From contig JAUWLR010000011.1 in the NCBI GenBank assembly GCA_030613615.1, forward strand, positions 1 through 39,475: DNA of 39,475 nucleotides. Reading direction: 5' to 3'. Shown in pieces: positions 17,527 through 26,696 of the stretch (position 1 is the first letter of the stretch; the number at the start of each line of letters is the position of its first letter). Source of the DNA: Candidatus Eiseniibacteriota bacterium (GTDB lineage: Bacteria; Joyebacterota; Joyebacteria; Joyebacterales; Joyebacteraceae). Under the pieces are notes generated by a model. The model was not told the DNA's origin. It ran no database searches and saw only the letters and a list, made by a program, of their open reading frames with translations. The position numbers and the translations under genes were made by a program.

Positions 17527-18126
17527 TTACACCGTCGGACCATCCGCTCCGGCCGGGCCACCTGCCCCCGTCGGACCACCCGCCCCCGAGAGAGCCCGCC
17601 GTGCGACCACCGCGTATGCGGCGCCGGACGTGACGACGGCGACCACGCACAGCACGAGCGCCGCCGGCTCCAGGACGCGGATGTCCGCCGCGAACACGAG
17701 CACCGTGACGCCCAGCACGACGACCGCGACCTTCCCCGCCATCAGGGCCTGCGGCACGGACCGGGACCTCCTCGTTATCGCCAGCCCTCCCAGCACGATG
17801 GCGACGTCACGGGCGACGACCAGTAGAAACACCCAGAGCGGGAACTCACCGGCGACGACCAGGTACACCAGGACCGCCGCCACTGCTATCTTGTCGGCCG
17901 CCGGGTCGAGGATCTTCCCCAGTTCCGTGACCCGGCCCAGCTTTCGGGCCAGGTATCCGTCCAGTCCATCGCTCACGAACATCACGAGCAGAGCTGCGAC
18001 GGCCGCGAGCCTGTGACCGCCTGCCAGGAACACCAGTGCCACGGGCACGAGCGCGATGCGGGCGAGCGTCACCAGGTTAGGCGGAGCCGCGATGTCCCGC
18101 AAGTTCAGTCGGGTAGTGTCGACCAT
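17527..18126 (-). CDS. pgsA: CDP-alcohol phosphatidyltransferase (phosphatidylglycerophosphate synthase-like)
   Basis: 199 residues, polytopic. The family signature D-x2-D-G-x2-A-R-x8-G-x3-D-x3-D is intact, running from SDGLDG to DPAADK near residues 52-79. It transfers a phosphatidyl group from CDP-diacylglycerol to an alcohol. The N-terminal NLVTLARI matches PgsA, so glycerol-3-phosphate is the likely acceptor and phosphatidylglycerol the pathway product. The C-terminus ends in a Gly/Pro-rich repeat tail (GAGGP-type units) absent from typical PgsA. It starts three bases after the nadK stop. Confidence 0.85.
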   Translation of the reverse strand: MVDTTRLNLRDIAAPPNLVTLARIALVPVALVFLAGGHRLAAVAALLVMFVSDGLDGYLARKLGRVTELGKILDPAADKIAVAAVLVYLVVAGEFPLWVFLLVVARDVAIVLGGLAITRRSRSVPQALMAGKVAVVVLGVTVLVFAADIRVLEPAALVLCVVAVVTSGAAYAVVARRALSGAGGPTGAGGPAGADGPTV

Positions 18127-18129
18127 GCC

Positions 18130-18996
18130 TCAGCGTTCCCTCACGCGGCCGGCCCAGTGCATTTTCTTTCTCAGTATCTCGTAGTACGAGTGTTTGGAAA
18201 CGTCCACCAGCACCGCGCGCGTCGCGGCGGTGCGCACAACGGCGACGTCTCCTTCGCGCAGTCCGAAGGCACGGTCTCCGTCGGTCGAGATCACGGTCTT
18301 ATCGTCGCACGCGAGCATCTCCACCTCCACCACGGCGGAAGGGGGGATCACGCACGACCTCACGCTCAGCGAGTGCGGGCATATGGGCGTCAGGATTATG
18401 GCCTCTACCCGGGGCGTCACGACGGGCCCACCCGCCGACACGGAGTACGCCGTCGAGCCGGAGGGCGTCGCCAGGATCAGGCCGTCCGCCGCGTAGCGTG
18501 TCACCACTTCCCCGTCCACCCGTGCCTCGAATGACATGATCCGCGAGTCGGCGCCCTTGGACATCACGACGTCGTTGAGAGCAAGGACGGACCCCTCCCG
18601 CCCTCTGACGCTCACTTCGAGCATCATCCGGTCGCTGGAGGGGAGATCGCCGGGGTCGAGGTCACTGAGGACGTCCTCGAGCTCCTCCTCCGCTATCTGG
18701 GTCAGAAAACCCAGGCTCCCGAGGTTGACGCCGATGACCGGCGTCTCCCGCCCGGCCGTCGCGACCAGGCGCACCGCGCGCAGCAGGGTGCCGTCCCCGC
18801 CGAAGGCGAACACCAGCTCCGCCCTCTCGACGAGCTCGCTCGAGGGAGCGCACGGCACGGAACCGGCGGCGTGCTCCTTAAGCACATCGTCGGCCAGCAC
18901 GTCCAGCCCGTGTTGGTCACACCAGCCTCGCACGGCGTCGACGGCCTTTCTCACGCCGTCCTTTGTGGGATTGGCCACGATGCCAACGGTCTTCAT
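18130..18996 (-). CDS. nadK: NAD kinase
   Basis: 288 residues, the usual size. It phosphorylates NAD+ to NADP+ in the cytoplasm. Visible motifs are the GGDGT core near residue 68, ALNDVV, and the YAADGLILATPSGSTAYSVSAGGP block that binds NAD. The N-terminus VGIVANPTKDG is standard. It follows dxs by four bases on the same strand. In many genomes nadK is followed by recN; here pgsA follows instead. The ATG at 18996 matches the family start. Confidence 0.96.
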   Translation of the reverse strand: MKTVGIVANPTKDGVRKAVDAVRGWCDQHGLDVLADDVLKEHAAGSVPCAPSSELVERAELVFAFGGDGTLLRAVRLVATAGRETPVIGVNLGSLGFLTQIAEEELEDVLSDLDPGDLPSSDRMMLEVSVRGREGSVLALNDVVMSKGADSRIMSFEARVDGEVVTRYAADGLILATPSGSTAYSVSAGGPVVTPRVEAIILTPICPHSLSVRSCVIPPSAVVEVEMLACDDKTVISTDGDRAFGLREGDVAVVRTAATRAVLVDVSKHSYYEILRKKMHWAGRVRER

Positions 18997-19000
18997 CGCC

Positions 19001-20902
19001 TCACGCCCCCCTTCGTCCAGCCTCCTGCGTGGTCACGAGTGCGCGCGCAGACGCCACCACGTCCTCGAGCGCGAGCCCGCAGTCCCGCATCAGCTGCGCC
19101 CTGGACCCGTGCGTCACGAATTCGTCGGGAAGGGCCATGACCCGCACCGTCACGCGCGAGCCACCCTCCGACTGCAGAAGCTCGAGCACGGCCGCTCCGA
19201 ACCCACCCGAGGCCACGTTCTCCTCGAGCGTGACGACGCGCCCTGTCCTCAGCGCCTCCTCTACGATCAGCTCTCGGTCAAGCGGCTTCACGAACCGCGC
19301 GTTGATGACGGACGCGTCGATCCCCTCTCCCGCCAGTTCCTCCGCCGCCCTGACCGCCACATCGACCATCGAACCGATCGCGATGAAGCTGAGGTCCCCG
19401 CCCGTCCTCAGGATCTCGCCCCGACCTATGGGCAGCAACTGCGGCTCGTAGTCCATCTTCACGCCCAGACCCGCCCCGCGGGGGTACCTGACCGCGATCG
19501 GACCGTCGTCGTACTCCAGAGCCGTACGGACCATGGCCGCCAGCTCGTTCTCGTCCTTGGGGGACATTATCACAAGATCGGGAACGGCGCGAAGGAACGT
19601 CAGGTCGAAGACGCCGTGATGGGTCGGGCCGTCGTCACCGACGATCCCGCCCCGGTCTATCATGAACCTCACGGGAAGACGCTGCAGGCAGACGTCGTGG
19701 ATGATCTGGTCGTACGCCCGCTGCAGGAAGCTCGAGTAGATGGCCACCACGGGCTTCATGCCCGTTGAGGCGAGCCCGGCGGCGAACGTCACGGCGTGCT
19801 GCTCGGCGATCCCGACGTCGAAGAACCTCTCCGGGAACCGTCCCGCGAAATCCGACAGGCCGGTCCCGGCCGGCATCGCCGCGGTGATCGCGACGACTCG
19901 CTCGTCGTTCTCGGCCAGAGCGGTGAGCGTCCTGCCGAAGACCTCCGTGTACGATACGGTGGTCGGCTTACCCGTCAGCGTCCCCGTCTCCTTCTCGAAC
20001 GAACCGATGCCGTGGAAGCGGGACGCGTCATCCTCGGCCGGCTGGTAGCCTCTTCCCTTCTGGGTGATCACGTGAACGAGCAGCGGGCCGTCCGTGTGCT
20101 TGAGCCGCTCGAAAGCCTCGATGAGAAGCTCCGTGTTGTGCCCGTCGAGAGGACCGAAGTACTTGAACCCCAGCTCCTCGAACAGCACGCCGGGGACCAG
20201 GAGGCCGCGTATGCCCTCGAGCGCCCTGCTTGCCAGTTCCCGTGCCCTCGCCCCGACGGCCGGGATCTTGCCCATGATCTCCCAGACCTCGGATTCGAGA
20301 CGCTGATAGGTCGGTGCGGAGCGAAGCCGCGTGAGATACTGCGACAGTGCCCCGACGTTCCTCGCGATGGACATGCGGTTGTCGTTGACGATGACCATCA
20401 GGTTCCGTTTGAGATGCCCGGCCTGGTTCAGTGCTTCGAACGCCAGCCCCGCCGTCAGGGAACCGTCACCGATGATCGCGATGACGTAGTTGCCGCCGTC
20501 CAGGAAGTCACGGGCGCACGCCATGCCGAGCGCCGCCGAGATGGACGTGCTGGCGTGCCCCACGTTGAAGGCGTCGTGGGCGCTCTCCTCGCGGCGCGGG
20601 AAGCCGGCGATGCCACCGTACTGCCTGAGAGTCTCGAAGGCATCCCTGCGACCGGTGATGAGCTTGTGAGCGTAGCTCTGGTGCCCGACGTCCCAGATCA
20701 GTTTGTCGTCTGGCGAATCGAACACGTAGTGCAAGGCCAGAGTGAGCTCGACGACACCGAGACTCGGGGCCAGATGACCGCCGTTTCTCGAGACGACGCG
20801 GATGATCTCGTCTCGAAGCTCGCCCGCGAGAGTCGCAAGTTCGGCGGCGCCGAGTTTCTTGACGTCAGCGGGTGAGTCTATGCTGTCGAGTATCCGTCCC
20901 AT
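19001..20902 (-). CDS. dxs: 1-deoxy-D-xylulose-5-phosphate synthase
   Basis: 633 residues, full length. It is a thiamine-diphosphate enzyme that condenses pyruvate and glyceraldehyde-3-phosphate, the first step of the MEP isoprenoid pathway. The TPP/Mg motif GDGSLTAGLAFEALNQAG, the VNDNRMSI segment, the glutamate of GIAEQHAVTFAAG, and the YSSFLQRAYDQIIHDV and GDDGPTHHG blocks are all present. It lies 56 bases downstream of the prenyl diphosphate synthase, forming an isoprenoid cluster that continues into nadK. Confidence 0.98.
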   Translation of the reverse strand: MGRILDSIDSPADVKKLGAAELATLAGELRDEIIRVVSRNGGHLAPSLGVVELTLALHYVFDSPDDKLIWDVGHQSYAHKLITGRRDAFETLRQYGGIAGFPRREESAHDAFNVGHASTSISAALGMACARDFLDGGNYVIAIIGDGSLTAGLAFEALNQAGHLKRNLMVIVNDNRMSIARNVGALSQYLTRLRSAPTYQRLESEVWEIMGKIPAVGARARELASRALEGIRGLLVPGVLFEELGFKYFGPLDGHNTELLIEAFERLKHTDGPLLVHVITQKGRGYQPAEDDASRFHGIGSFEKETGTLTGKPTTVSYTEVFGRTLTALAENDERVVAITAAMPAGTGLSDFAGRFPERFFDVGIAEQHAVTFAAGLASTGMKPVVAIYSSFLQRAYDQIIHDVCLQRLPVRFMIDRGGIVGDDGPTHHGVFDLTFLRAVPDLVIMSPKDENELAAMVRTALEYDDGPIAVRYPRGAGLGVKMDYEPQLLPIGRGEILRTGGDLSFIAIGSMVDVAVRAAEELAGEGIDASVINARFVKPLDRELIVEEALRTGRVVTLEENVASGGFGAAVLELLQSEGGSRVTVRVMALPDEFVTHGSRAQLMRDCGLALEDVVASARALVTTQEAGRRGA

Positions 20903-20958
20903 CGCTCTTTCCCGTCGGCCCCTCTCGAGCGGGGCGCTAAACGCCCGCGCGGCGACCG

Positions 20959-21861
20959 TCAGTTCCGGCGCTCCACGACGAAGCGCGCGATCTCACGAAG
21001 CGCCCAGGCCCGGTCGCCGAAGACGTCCAGGGCCGCGAGCGCCTCGTCTGTCAGTTCCTTAGCCCGCGCCGCGGCGCCCGAAACGCCCACCGCCGCCGGG
21101 TATGTCAGTTTCCCGCGGCCTTCGTCCTTCCCGACCGCTTTGCCCATCTCCTCCTCGGTGCCGGTCACGTCCAGGAGGTCGTCAGCGATCTGGAACGCCA
21201 GACCCATTCTTTCGCCGAAAGTGGAGAGCGCGGCGACGACGTTCGAAGGAGCGCCAGCGGCCAGAGCACCCACCAGGACGGCGGCTCTCAACGGTCGCGC
21301 CGTCTTGTTCAGATGAATGAACTCTACCGCCTCGACAGTGACTGCCGTTCCCTCACCCTCCATGTCAGCGACCTGGCCGCCCACCATGCCGGCAAGACCG
21401 TTGGCGGCCGCGAGCTCGGCCACGACCGCGAGCCTTCTCTCGGGCGTGAGCCGCTCCTCGCGCGCGACGATCTCGAACGCGAGCGGCAGAAGAGCGTCTC
21501 CCGCCAGTATCGCCGTCGCCTCGTCGAACGCCTTGTGACAGGTCGGCCGCCCGCGTCGCGTGTCGTCGTCGTCCATCGCCGGAAGGTCGTCGTGGATGAG
21601 CGAGTACGTGTGTATGAGCTCCGTCGCGCAGGCGGGCGCCAGAACAGCGTCGCCCTCACCGCCCGCGAGCTCATAGGACGCCAGAGCCAGAATAGGGCGC
21701 AGCCTCTTCCCTCCCGAGAAGACACTGTACCGCATCGCCTCATTCAGCCTTGGAGTCGGCGCGGAGGCGCTCGGCAGGAATCGCTCGAGCGCGGCGTCGA
21801 TCACCTTACGGCGCTCGCTCAGATAGGCCTTGAGGCTCCGTTCCCCACTACTCGTCTTCAT
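20959..21861 (-). CDS. ispA: Short-chain (E)-prenyl diphosphate synthase (farnesyl/geranylgeranyl type)
   Basis: 300 residues. The first aspartate-rich motif is DDLPAMD at 91-97, followed by DDDTRRGRP. The second is DDLLD in FQIADDLLDVTG. GGKRLRP is at about 50-56. It condenses IPP with allylic diphosphates to give FPP or GGPP for quinones and undecaprenyl phosphate. Chain length cannot be fixed from sequence alone. The ATG at 21861 overlaps the xseB end by 14 bases; a second ATG at 21879 is possible. The xseA-xseB-ispA-dxs order is a widespread bacterial arrangement. Confidence 0.92.
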   Translation of the reverse strand: MKTSSGERSLKAYLSERRKVIDAALERFLPSASAPTPRLNEAMRYSVFSGGKRLRPILALASYELAGGEGDAVLAPACATELIHTYSLIHDDLPAMDDDDTRRGRPTCHKAFDEATAILAGDALLPLAFEIVAREERLTPERRLAVVAELAAANGLAGMVGGQVADMEGEGTAVTVEAVEFIHLNKTARPLRAAVLVGALAAGAPSNVVAALSTFGERMGLAFQIADDLLDVTGTEEEMGKAVGKDEGRGKLTYPAAVGVSGAAARAKELTDEALAALDVFGDRAWALREIARFVVERRN

Positions 21862-22087
21862 CCCCTCCCCCGAACGCATCGAGCTCGAACGTCCCCTGTG
21901 CCGTCTTCGTCAACGTCCTCACCCGCTCCTGGGCCTTCTCGAGCGTCTTCACCAGAGTACCCGCCAGCGTCATCCCCTCCTCGAAGGCCTTGATGGAATC
22001 CTCGAGCGGCAGCTCGTTCTGCTCCAGCTTCTCAACCAGTGCTTCCAGCTTCCCCATGTCTTCCTCGAAGGTGGCCCGCTTGCTCAA
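21848..22087 (-). CDS. xseB: Exodeoxyribonuclease VII small subunit
   Basis: 79 residues, normal for XseB. It is an all-helical coiled-coil protein with the family pattern FEEDMGKLEALVEKLE ... LPLEDSIKAFEEGM and an acidic tail. It binds XseA to form the single-strand exonuclease VII. It starts with TTG at 22087, five bases after GGAGG, overlapping the xseA stop by four bases, and overlaps the prenyl synthase at its 3' end. Confidence 0.95.
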   Translation of the reverse strand: MSKRATFEEDMGKLEALVEKLEQNELPLEDSIKAFEEGMTLAGTLVKTLEKAQERVRTLTKTAQGTFELDAFGGGDEDE

Positions 22088-23322
22088 CTTGTCCTCCCGG
22101 GCTTTCCAGCCACACTCTGCACTTCGCAGTCAAAAGAACCATCGGCGACCGTCACTCTGACTCCAGAACCGTCTGAGACGTCGCCCACTGACCGAACGGG
22201 GGTCAGGGAAGGGATGAGGGAAACAGCGGCGAATCCCCGCGCCATGATGTGAGAGGGGTCTGCCAGCCTCAGCTCCGACGCCAGACGCTCGACGCGCGTA
22301 TCGGCCGTGTTCAGCCGCACGGTGACCGCGGCGAACAGGCGCCGCGTCTGCTCGTCGGTCCGCTGGGTCAGTCTGTCGACCAGCTCTCCAGGCAGCCGGA
22401 ACGCGTACGCCTTGACGCAGGCCCGTGTCCTGCCGCTCAGCTCGGTAAGAACAGCCTCGACCGCCATGCCGAGTCTGGATCTCAGCGACTCGACAGTCCG
22501 CGCGAGGTCGTGCCTGTCCGGCACCACGAGTTCGCCGGCGTTCGAAGGGGTCGCCGCCCGTCTGTCGGACACCAGGTCCGCGATCGTCGTGTCGATCTCG
22601 TGCCCGACGGCCGACACTATCGGAGTGCGCGCCGCGAACACGGCCCGCGCCACCGACTCGTCATTGAACGCCATGAGGTCCTCGAGCGACCCCCCGCCGC
22701 GCCCGACGATGGCCACATCGGCCTCGCCCCACTCGTCGATGAGCTGGATCGCGCGCACTATCTCCGGGACGGCCTCCCGGCCCTGCACGGCCGCGGGAAC
22801 GACAACCACACGCGTTCCAGGGAAGCGCTCGCCGATCACCCGAATGATATCCCGGACCGCCGCTCCGGTCGCTGACGTCACGACGGCGACCGTGTCGGGG
22901 AACCGAGGGATCGGCTTCTTGTGCGCCGGGTCGAAGAGGCCCTCCGCCGCCAGCCGGCGCTTGAGTTCCTCGAATGCGGCGGCGAGCGCGCCGATGCCGG
23001 CCGGCTTCATCGCCTCCACGTAGAGCTGGTAGCGGCCGGACGGCTCGTAGACTTTGACGCGCCCCCAGGCGGCCACCTTCATCCCGCTCTCCGGGGCAAA
23101 GACCAGGCCGCGGTTGGCCGTCTTGAACATCACGCAGGGGAGCTGGCTCTTCTCATCCTTGAGGGAAAAGTACATGTGGCCCGACGTGTGGTGGACGAAG
23201 TTCGATATCTCGCCCTCAACCCAGAAGACGGGCAACGACGTCTCGAGCACCGCCTTGATACGGGCGGTCACCTCACTGACGCTGTAGACCTGCTCGTCCT
23301 GTCTCTCACGCATGTCTGTCAT
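22084..23322 (-). CDS. xseA: Exodeoxyribonuclease VII large subunit
   Basis: About 412 residues. An N-terminal OB fold (VYSVSEVTARIKAVLE ... VFWVEGEISNF, HTSGHMYFSLKD) is followed by the catalytic region with FP-x-x-VAVVTSATGAAVRD, the conserved GRGGGSLEDLMAFND, PIVSAVGHEIDTTIADLVSDRRAATPS and a coiled-coil tail. With XseB it degrades single-stranded DNA from both ends in repair. Candidate starts are GTG at 23352 (overlapping the folD stop), ATG at 23322 and ATG at 23313. I chose 23322 because it gives the usual N-terminal length; no Shine-Dalgarno decides it. Confidence 0.94.
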   Translation of the reverse strand: MTDMRERQDEQVYSVSEVTARIKAVLETSLPVFWVEGEISNFVHHTSGHMYFSLKDEKSQLPCVMFKTANRGLVFAPESGMKVAAWGRVKVYEPSGRYQLYVEAMKPAGIGALAAAFEELKRRLAAEGLFDPAHKKPIPRFPDTVAVVTSATGAAVRDIIRVIGERFPGTRVVVVPAAVQGREAVPEIVRAIQLIDEWGEADVAIVGRGGGSLEDLMAFNDESVARAVFAARTPIVSAVGHEIDTTIADLVSDRRAATPSNAGELVVPDRHDLARTVESLRSRLGMAVEAVLTELSGRTRACVKAYAFRLPGELVDRLTQRTDEQTRRLFAAVTVRLNTADTRVERLASELRLADPSHIMARGFAAVSLIPSLTPVRSVGDVSDGSGVRVTVADGSFDCEVQSVAGKPGRTS

Positions 23323-23351
23323 CCCAGCGGGGTATGAGGGGCCGGCGGTCA

Positions 23352-24227
23352 CTACTTCCGAGCGGCCGCATTCTCGGCCGCGACCACCACGCTTCTCAGG
23401 AGAAGCGCCGTGGTCAGAGTGCCCACGCCGCCGGGCACGGGCGTTACGGCGGACGCCAGACCGGTCATCTCGTCGAAGACCACATCACCGACCAGGCGAT
23501 AGCCCTTCTCGCTTTCCGGATCGTCGATCTGGTTGACGCCAACATCGACAACGACGGCGCCCTCCGAGATCATGTCGCCTCGTATCGCTCCTGGACGCCC
23601 CATGGCCGCCACGACGATGTCGCCCCGTCGCGTGTGCAGCGCCAGATCAGTCGTCCCCGTATGGCAGACGGTGACAGTGGCGTTCCCTCGCTCGGACTTG
23701 CGCAGGAGCAGATTCGCCAGGGGCTTCCCCACGACGGTGCTGCGTCCGACGATGACGACGTGCTTGCCGGGCACGGCGATCTCGTGGCCGTGCAACATCT
23801 CGAGCACGGCCAGCGCAGTGCAGGGAGCGAACGTCTCGCGCCCGGTCATCAGAAGACCCAGGGAGTAGGTGGTCGCGCAGTCGACGTCCTTCTCCGCGGC
23901 TATCTCCTCCACTACCTGCTGGGTGATCCCGTCTGGAAGGGGCTGCTGCACGATGATCCCGTGCACGGCTGCATCCAGGCTCAGTTCCCGAATCGCCGAC
24001 GCGACCGTCTCGGGACCGTCGGACGAGTCCAGTTCGACGAGACGTGTCACGATGCCCAGCTTCGCCGCTGCGCGCTCGATGCTGGCGGAGTAGTACGTGG
24101 ATGCGGGGTCGTCCCCGACCAGAACGACGGCCAGAGTCGGATCGAACAGAAGAGCCGCGGCGCGACGCGCAACGTCGTCCCTGATCCCGACCGCGACCGG
24201 CTTGCCTTTGAGAAGGACTGTGTCCAC
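23352..24227 (-). CDS. folD: FolD-family methylene-THF dehydrogenase lacking the cyclohydrolase lysine
   Basis: 291 residues of the methylene-tetrahydrofolate dehydrogenase/cyclohydrolase family. Family marks are VGDDPAST, VQQPLP (Gln94), KDVD (Asp116), the NADP-binding GRSTVVGKPLANLL, and TPVPGGVG near the end. Tyr46 is retained, but the lysine four residues later, needed for cyclohydrolase activity in studied enzymes (human Lys56), is Ile50. VDG is changed to VDC and GPMT to GTLT. I infer a dehydrogenase-only or otherwise specialised enzyme. It starts with GTG at 24227, six bases after GGAGG. An upstream extension reading to 24821 would overlap ymdB and is rejected. Confidence 0.87.
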   Translation of the reverse strand: MDTVLLKGKPVAVGIRDDVARRAAALLFDPTLAVVLVGDDPASTYYSASIERAAAKLGIVTRLVELDSSDGPETVASAIRELSLDAAVHGIIVQQPLPDGITQQVVEEIAAEKDVDCATTYSLGLLMTGRETFAPCTALAVLEMLHGHEIAVPGKHVVIVGRSTVVGKPLANLLLRKSERGNATVTVCHTGTTDLALHTRRGDIVVAAMGRPGAIRGDMISEGAVVVDVGVNQIDDPESEKGYRLVGDVVFDEMTGLASAVTPVPGGVGTLTTALLLRSVVVAAENAAARK

Positions 24228-24277
24228 GGGCGACCTCCGCTGGGACAGTGCCGCCTCCGCTCCAGGAGGGCGGCGCG

Positions 24278-25063
24278 CTACTCCTCGTGATGCGCGACCA
24301 CGCGCTCGATGCTGATGGCCGCGCCCGTCTCCTCGTCGATGTCGACAAGAACAGCATTGAGAATCGCCGGACCTTGCCCGACTTCGTAGCGTCGAGGCAC
24401 GCCCATAAGAAAGCGCTCCAGAGCGACCTCCGTCATCATTCCGATCACGGAATCCGCGGGACCGGTCATGCCGACATCGGTGATGTAGGCCGTGCGGCCG
24501 GTCAGCAGTCGCTCGTCCGCCGTCTGTACATGCGTGTGCGTGCCCAGGACACACGAGGCGACTCCTGCCAAGTAGAAGCCCAGAGCTGTCTTCTCTGATG
24601 TCGCCTCGGCGTGGAAATCCACTACGACGATGGGAGTTTCCTTCTTGACGGATTTCACAAGCTCCAGCCCCATGCGGAATGGGCAATCCAGAGACTTCAT
24701 GAAAGCTCGCCCCTGTAAGTTGACCACGCCCACCTTCGCTCCAGAGGGAGACACGTAGACCCCGACTCCCCGACCAGCGACGCCCGTGGGGTAGTTGGCA
24801 GGACGAAGAATGCGTTCGCACTCATCAAGAAAGGGAATCCCCTCGGGTCGGTCCCAGCTGTGGTCCCCGCCCGTCAGCACATGGACCCCGGCATCAAGGA
24901 GCTCCATCGCAGTTCGCTCCGTGATGCCCAATCCGCCCGCCGCGTTCTCGCAGTTGGCGATCGTGAAGTCCACACCGTGCGCCTCGACCAGCCCGGGCAG
25001 AAGCGCGACCAGTGCGCGCCTGCCCGTGCGCCCGACTATGTCGCCGATGAAGAGGATCCTCAA
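24278..25063 (-). CDS. ymdB: YmdB-type metallophosphoesterase (TIGR00282 family)
   Basis: 261 residues, the family length. In Bacillus the homologue is a calcineurin-like phosphodiesterase acting on 2',3'-cyclic nucleotides. Metal ligands visible are Asp8 (IGDIVG), Glu39/Asn40 (NCENAAGG), His68, His151 (DFHAEATSEK) and His176/His178 (LGTHTHVQT). At residue 67, normally Asn in GNH, there is Asp (GGDHSWD). It starts with TTG at 25063, which gives the standard MRILFIGD N-terminus and has GGGAG seven bases upstream. It follows rny by 43 bases, the conserved rny-ymdB pairing linked to RNA decay. Confidence 0.92.
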   Translation of the reverse strand: MRILFIGDIVGRTGRRALVALLPGLVEAHGVDFTIANCENAAGGLGITERTAMELLDAGVHVLTGGDHSWDRPEGIPFLDECERILRPANYPTGVAGRGVGVYVSPSGAKVGVVNLQGRAFMKSLDCPFRMGLELVKSVKKETPIVVVDFHAEATSEKTALGFYLAGVASCVLGTHTHVQTADERLLTGRTAYITDVGMTGPADSVIGMMTEVALERFLMGVPRRYEVGQGPAILNAVLVDIDEETGAAISIERVVAHHEE

Positions 25064-25106
25064 ACAACAGCTCCCGTCAGTTGTCAAGCAGTCCGGACCT
25101 GAGACC

Positions 25107-26672
25107 CTACTTCGCGTAGTCTATCGCGCGAGTCTCCCGGACTACAACGACCTTGATCTGACCCGGGTACTTGAGCTCGGCTTCTATCTTTCTCGCCACG
25201 GCCGAAGCGAGCGCCTCGGCGTGCGCATCGTCGATCTTGCGGTGCTGGACCATGATCCTGATCTCGCGCCCCGCCTGAATCGCATACGACCTCTCGACGC
25301 CCTGGAAGCTGCTCGCTATGGACTCGAGCTTCTCGAGGCGTTTGATGTACGTCTCGAGGGTCTCTCGCCTCGCGCCGGGCCTTGCGCCGGACACCGCGTC
25401 CGACGCCTGCACCAGCACGGCGATCATCGAGGTCGGCTCGACGTCCTCGTGGTGCGACTCGATGGCATTGATCACAATCTCGTCTTCGCCGTAGCGCCGG
25501 GCCAGCTCAGCTCCCAGAGCGGCGTGAGTGCCTTCCATGGTCTGGTCGACGGCCTTGCCGATGTCGTGCAGGAGACCGGCTCTCTTGGCGACCGCCACGT
25601 CGAACTCCAGCTCGCCGGCCATCAACCCGCAGAGGTACGCGACCTCCTTGGAGTGCTGGAGCATGTTCTGCCCGTAGCTGGTGCGGTAGCGGAGCCTGCC
25701 AAGAAGCTTGACCATCTCCGGCTTCAGGTCGTGGATGCCGACGTCGAGGCACGCCTCCTCGCCCAGCTCGATTATGTGCTCGTCCAGTTCCTTGGACACC
25801 TTGCTGACAACTTCCTCGATTCGCCCGGGGTGAATCCTGCCGTCGGTTATCAGGCGCTCCAGGGCGAGCCTCGCGACCTCACGTCTCACGGGATCGAAGC
25901 CCGAGAGAATGACGGCCTCCGGAGTGTCATCGACGATAACGTCGATACCGGTCGCGGTCTCGAAGGCCCGGATGTTCCTGCCCTCGCGGCCGATGATGCG
26001 GCCCTTCATCTCATCACCCGGGAGGTTGACGACCGACACGGTCGACTCCACCACGTGGTCCGCGGCGCACCTCTGGATGGCGAGCGTCAGGATGTCGCGC
26101 GCCTCCTTGTCGCCCTGCCTGCGCGCCTCGTCCTTGATGTCCTTGACCATGCGCGCGGCCTCTAACCTCGCGTCGCTCTCCATGTTCTTGATCAGAAGTT
26201 TCTTCGCGTCGTCGCGATTCATGCCCGCGATCCGCTCGAGCCTCTCGTTCTGGTCGTCGATGAGCCTGGAGAGCTTCTCGCTGCGCTCGTCGACCTGAGC
26301 CTCGGTCTTCTTCACCTCTCCGGTCAGCGTGTTCAGCTCCTGCTCCTTCTTGCTCAGGAACTCGACCTTCCGGTTGAGGTTCTCCTCGCGCTTCTCCACG
26401 GACCTCTGGAGCTTGTCGATCTCGGACCTCGTCGACTGCGTGTCCTCTTCAAACTTGGCCTTGGCTTTGTACCACTCGTCCTTGGCCTCGAGCACGGCGG
26501 CCTTCTTCTGGGTCTCGCCTTCCCGCTGAGCCTCCCTGACGATCTTCTCGGCCAGTTCCTCGGCGCTGACGATCTTGCTGCGATCGACCAACCTCCTCGA
26601 GAACCACCCCGCGAGGAAGATGCCGACACCGATAAGGAACATTATGACTACAGATACCAGGTTGTTGTCCAT
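25107..26672 (-). CDS. rny: Ribonuclease Y
   Basis: 521 residues, full length. An N-terminal transmembrane anchor (about 5-24) is followed by a long coiled coil (about 30-200), a KH RNA-binding domain ([22 protein letters not shown]) and an HD domain with the metal pair His369-Asp370 (LLHDIGKA), plus ESHHEDVEP. It is a membrane-bound endoribonuclease that starts mRNA decay. It lies 24 bases after rarA and before ymdB, so it is in the same operon. Confidence 0.98.
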   Translation of the reverse strand: MDNNLVSVVIMFLIGVGIFLAGWFSRRLVDRSKIVSAEELAEKIVREAQREGETQKKAAVLEAKDEWYKAKAKFEEDTQSTRSEIDKLQRSVEKREENLNRKVEFLSKKEQELNTLTGEVKKTEAQVDERSEKLSRLIDDQNERLERIAGMNRDDAKKLLIKNMESDARLEAARMVKDIKDEARRQGDKEARDILTLAIQRCAADHVVESTVSVVNLPGDEMKGRIIGREGRNIRAFETATGIDVIVDDTPEAVILSGFDPVRREVARLALERLITDGRIHPGRIEEVVSKVSKELDEHIIELGEEACLDVGIHDLKPEMVKLLGRLRYRTSYGQNMLQHSKEVAYLCGLMAGELEFDVAVAKRAGLLHDIGKAVDQTMEGTHAALGAELARRYGEDEIVINAIESHHEDVEPTSMIAVLVQASDAVSGARPGARRETLETYIKRLEKLESIASSFQGVERSYAIQAGREIRIMVQHRKIDDAHAEALASAVARKIEAELKYPGQIKVVVVRETRAIDYAK

Positions 26673-26696
26673 GTACGCCTCACCCTCCCATCTATG

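Noticed and set aside
18536-19768. 410-codon open frame on the plus strand
   Set aside because: It is antisense to nadK and dxs; Ser/Arg/Pro-rich without motifs.
24228-24821. N-terminal extension of folD
   Set aside because: It would overlap ymdB completely in another frame. The GTG at 24227 has a good Shine-Dalgarno and gives the family length.
24795-26165. 456-codon open frame on the plus strand
   Set aside because: It is antisense to rny and ymdB, both clear. Composition typical of a GC-rich shadow frame.
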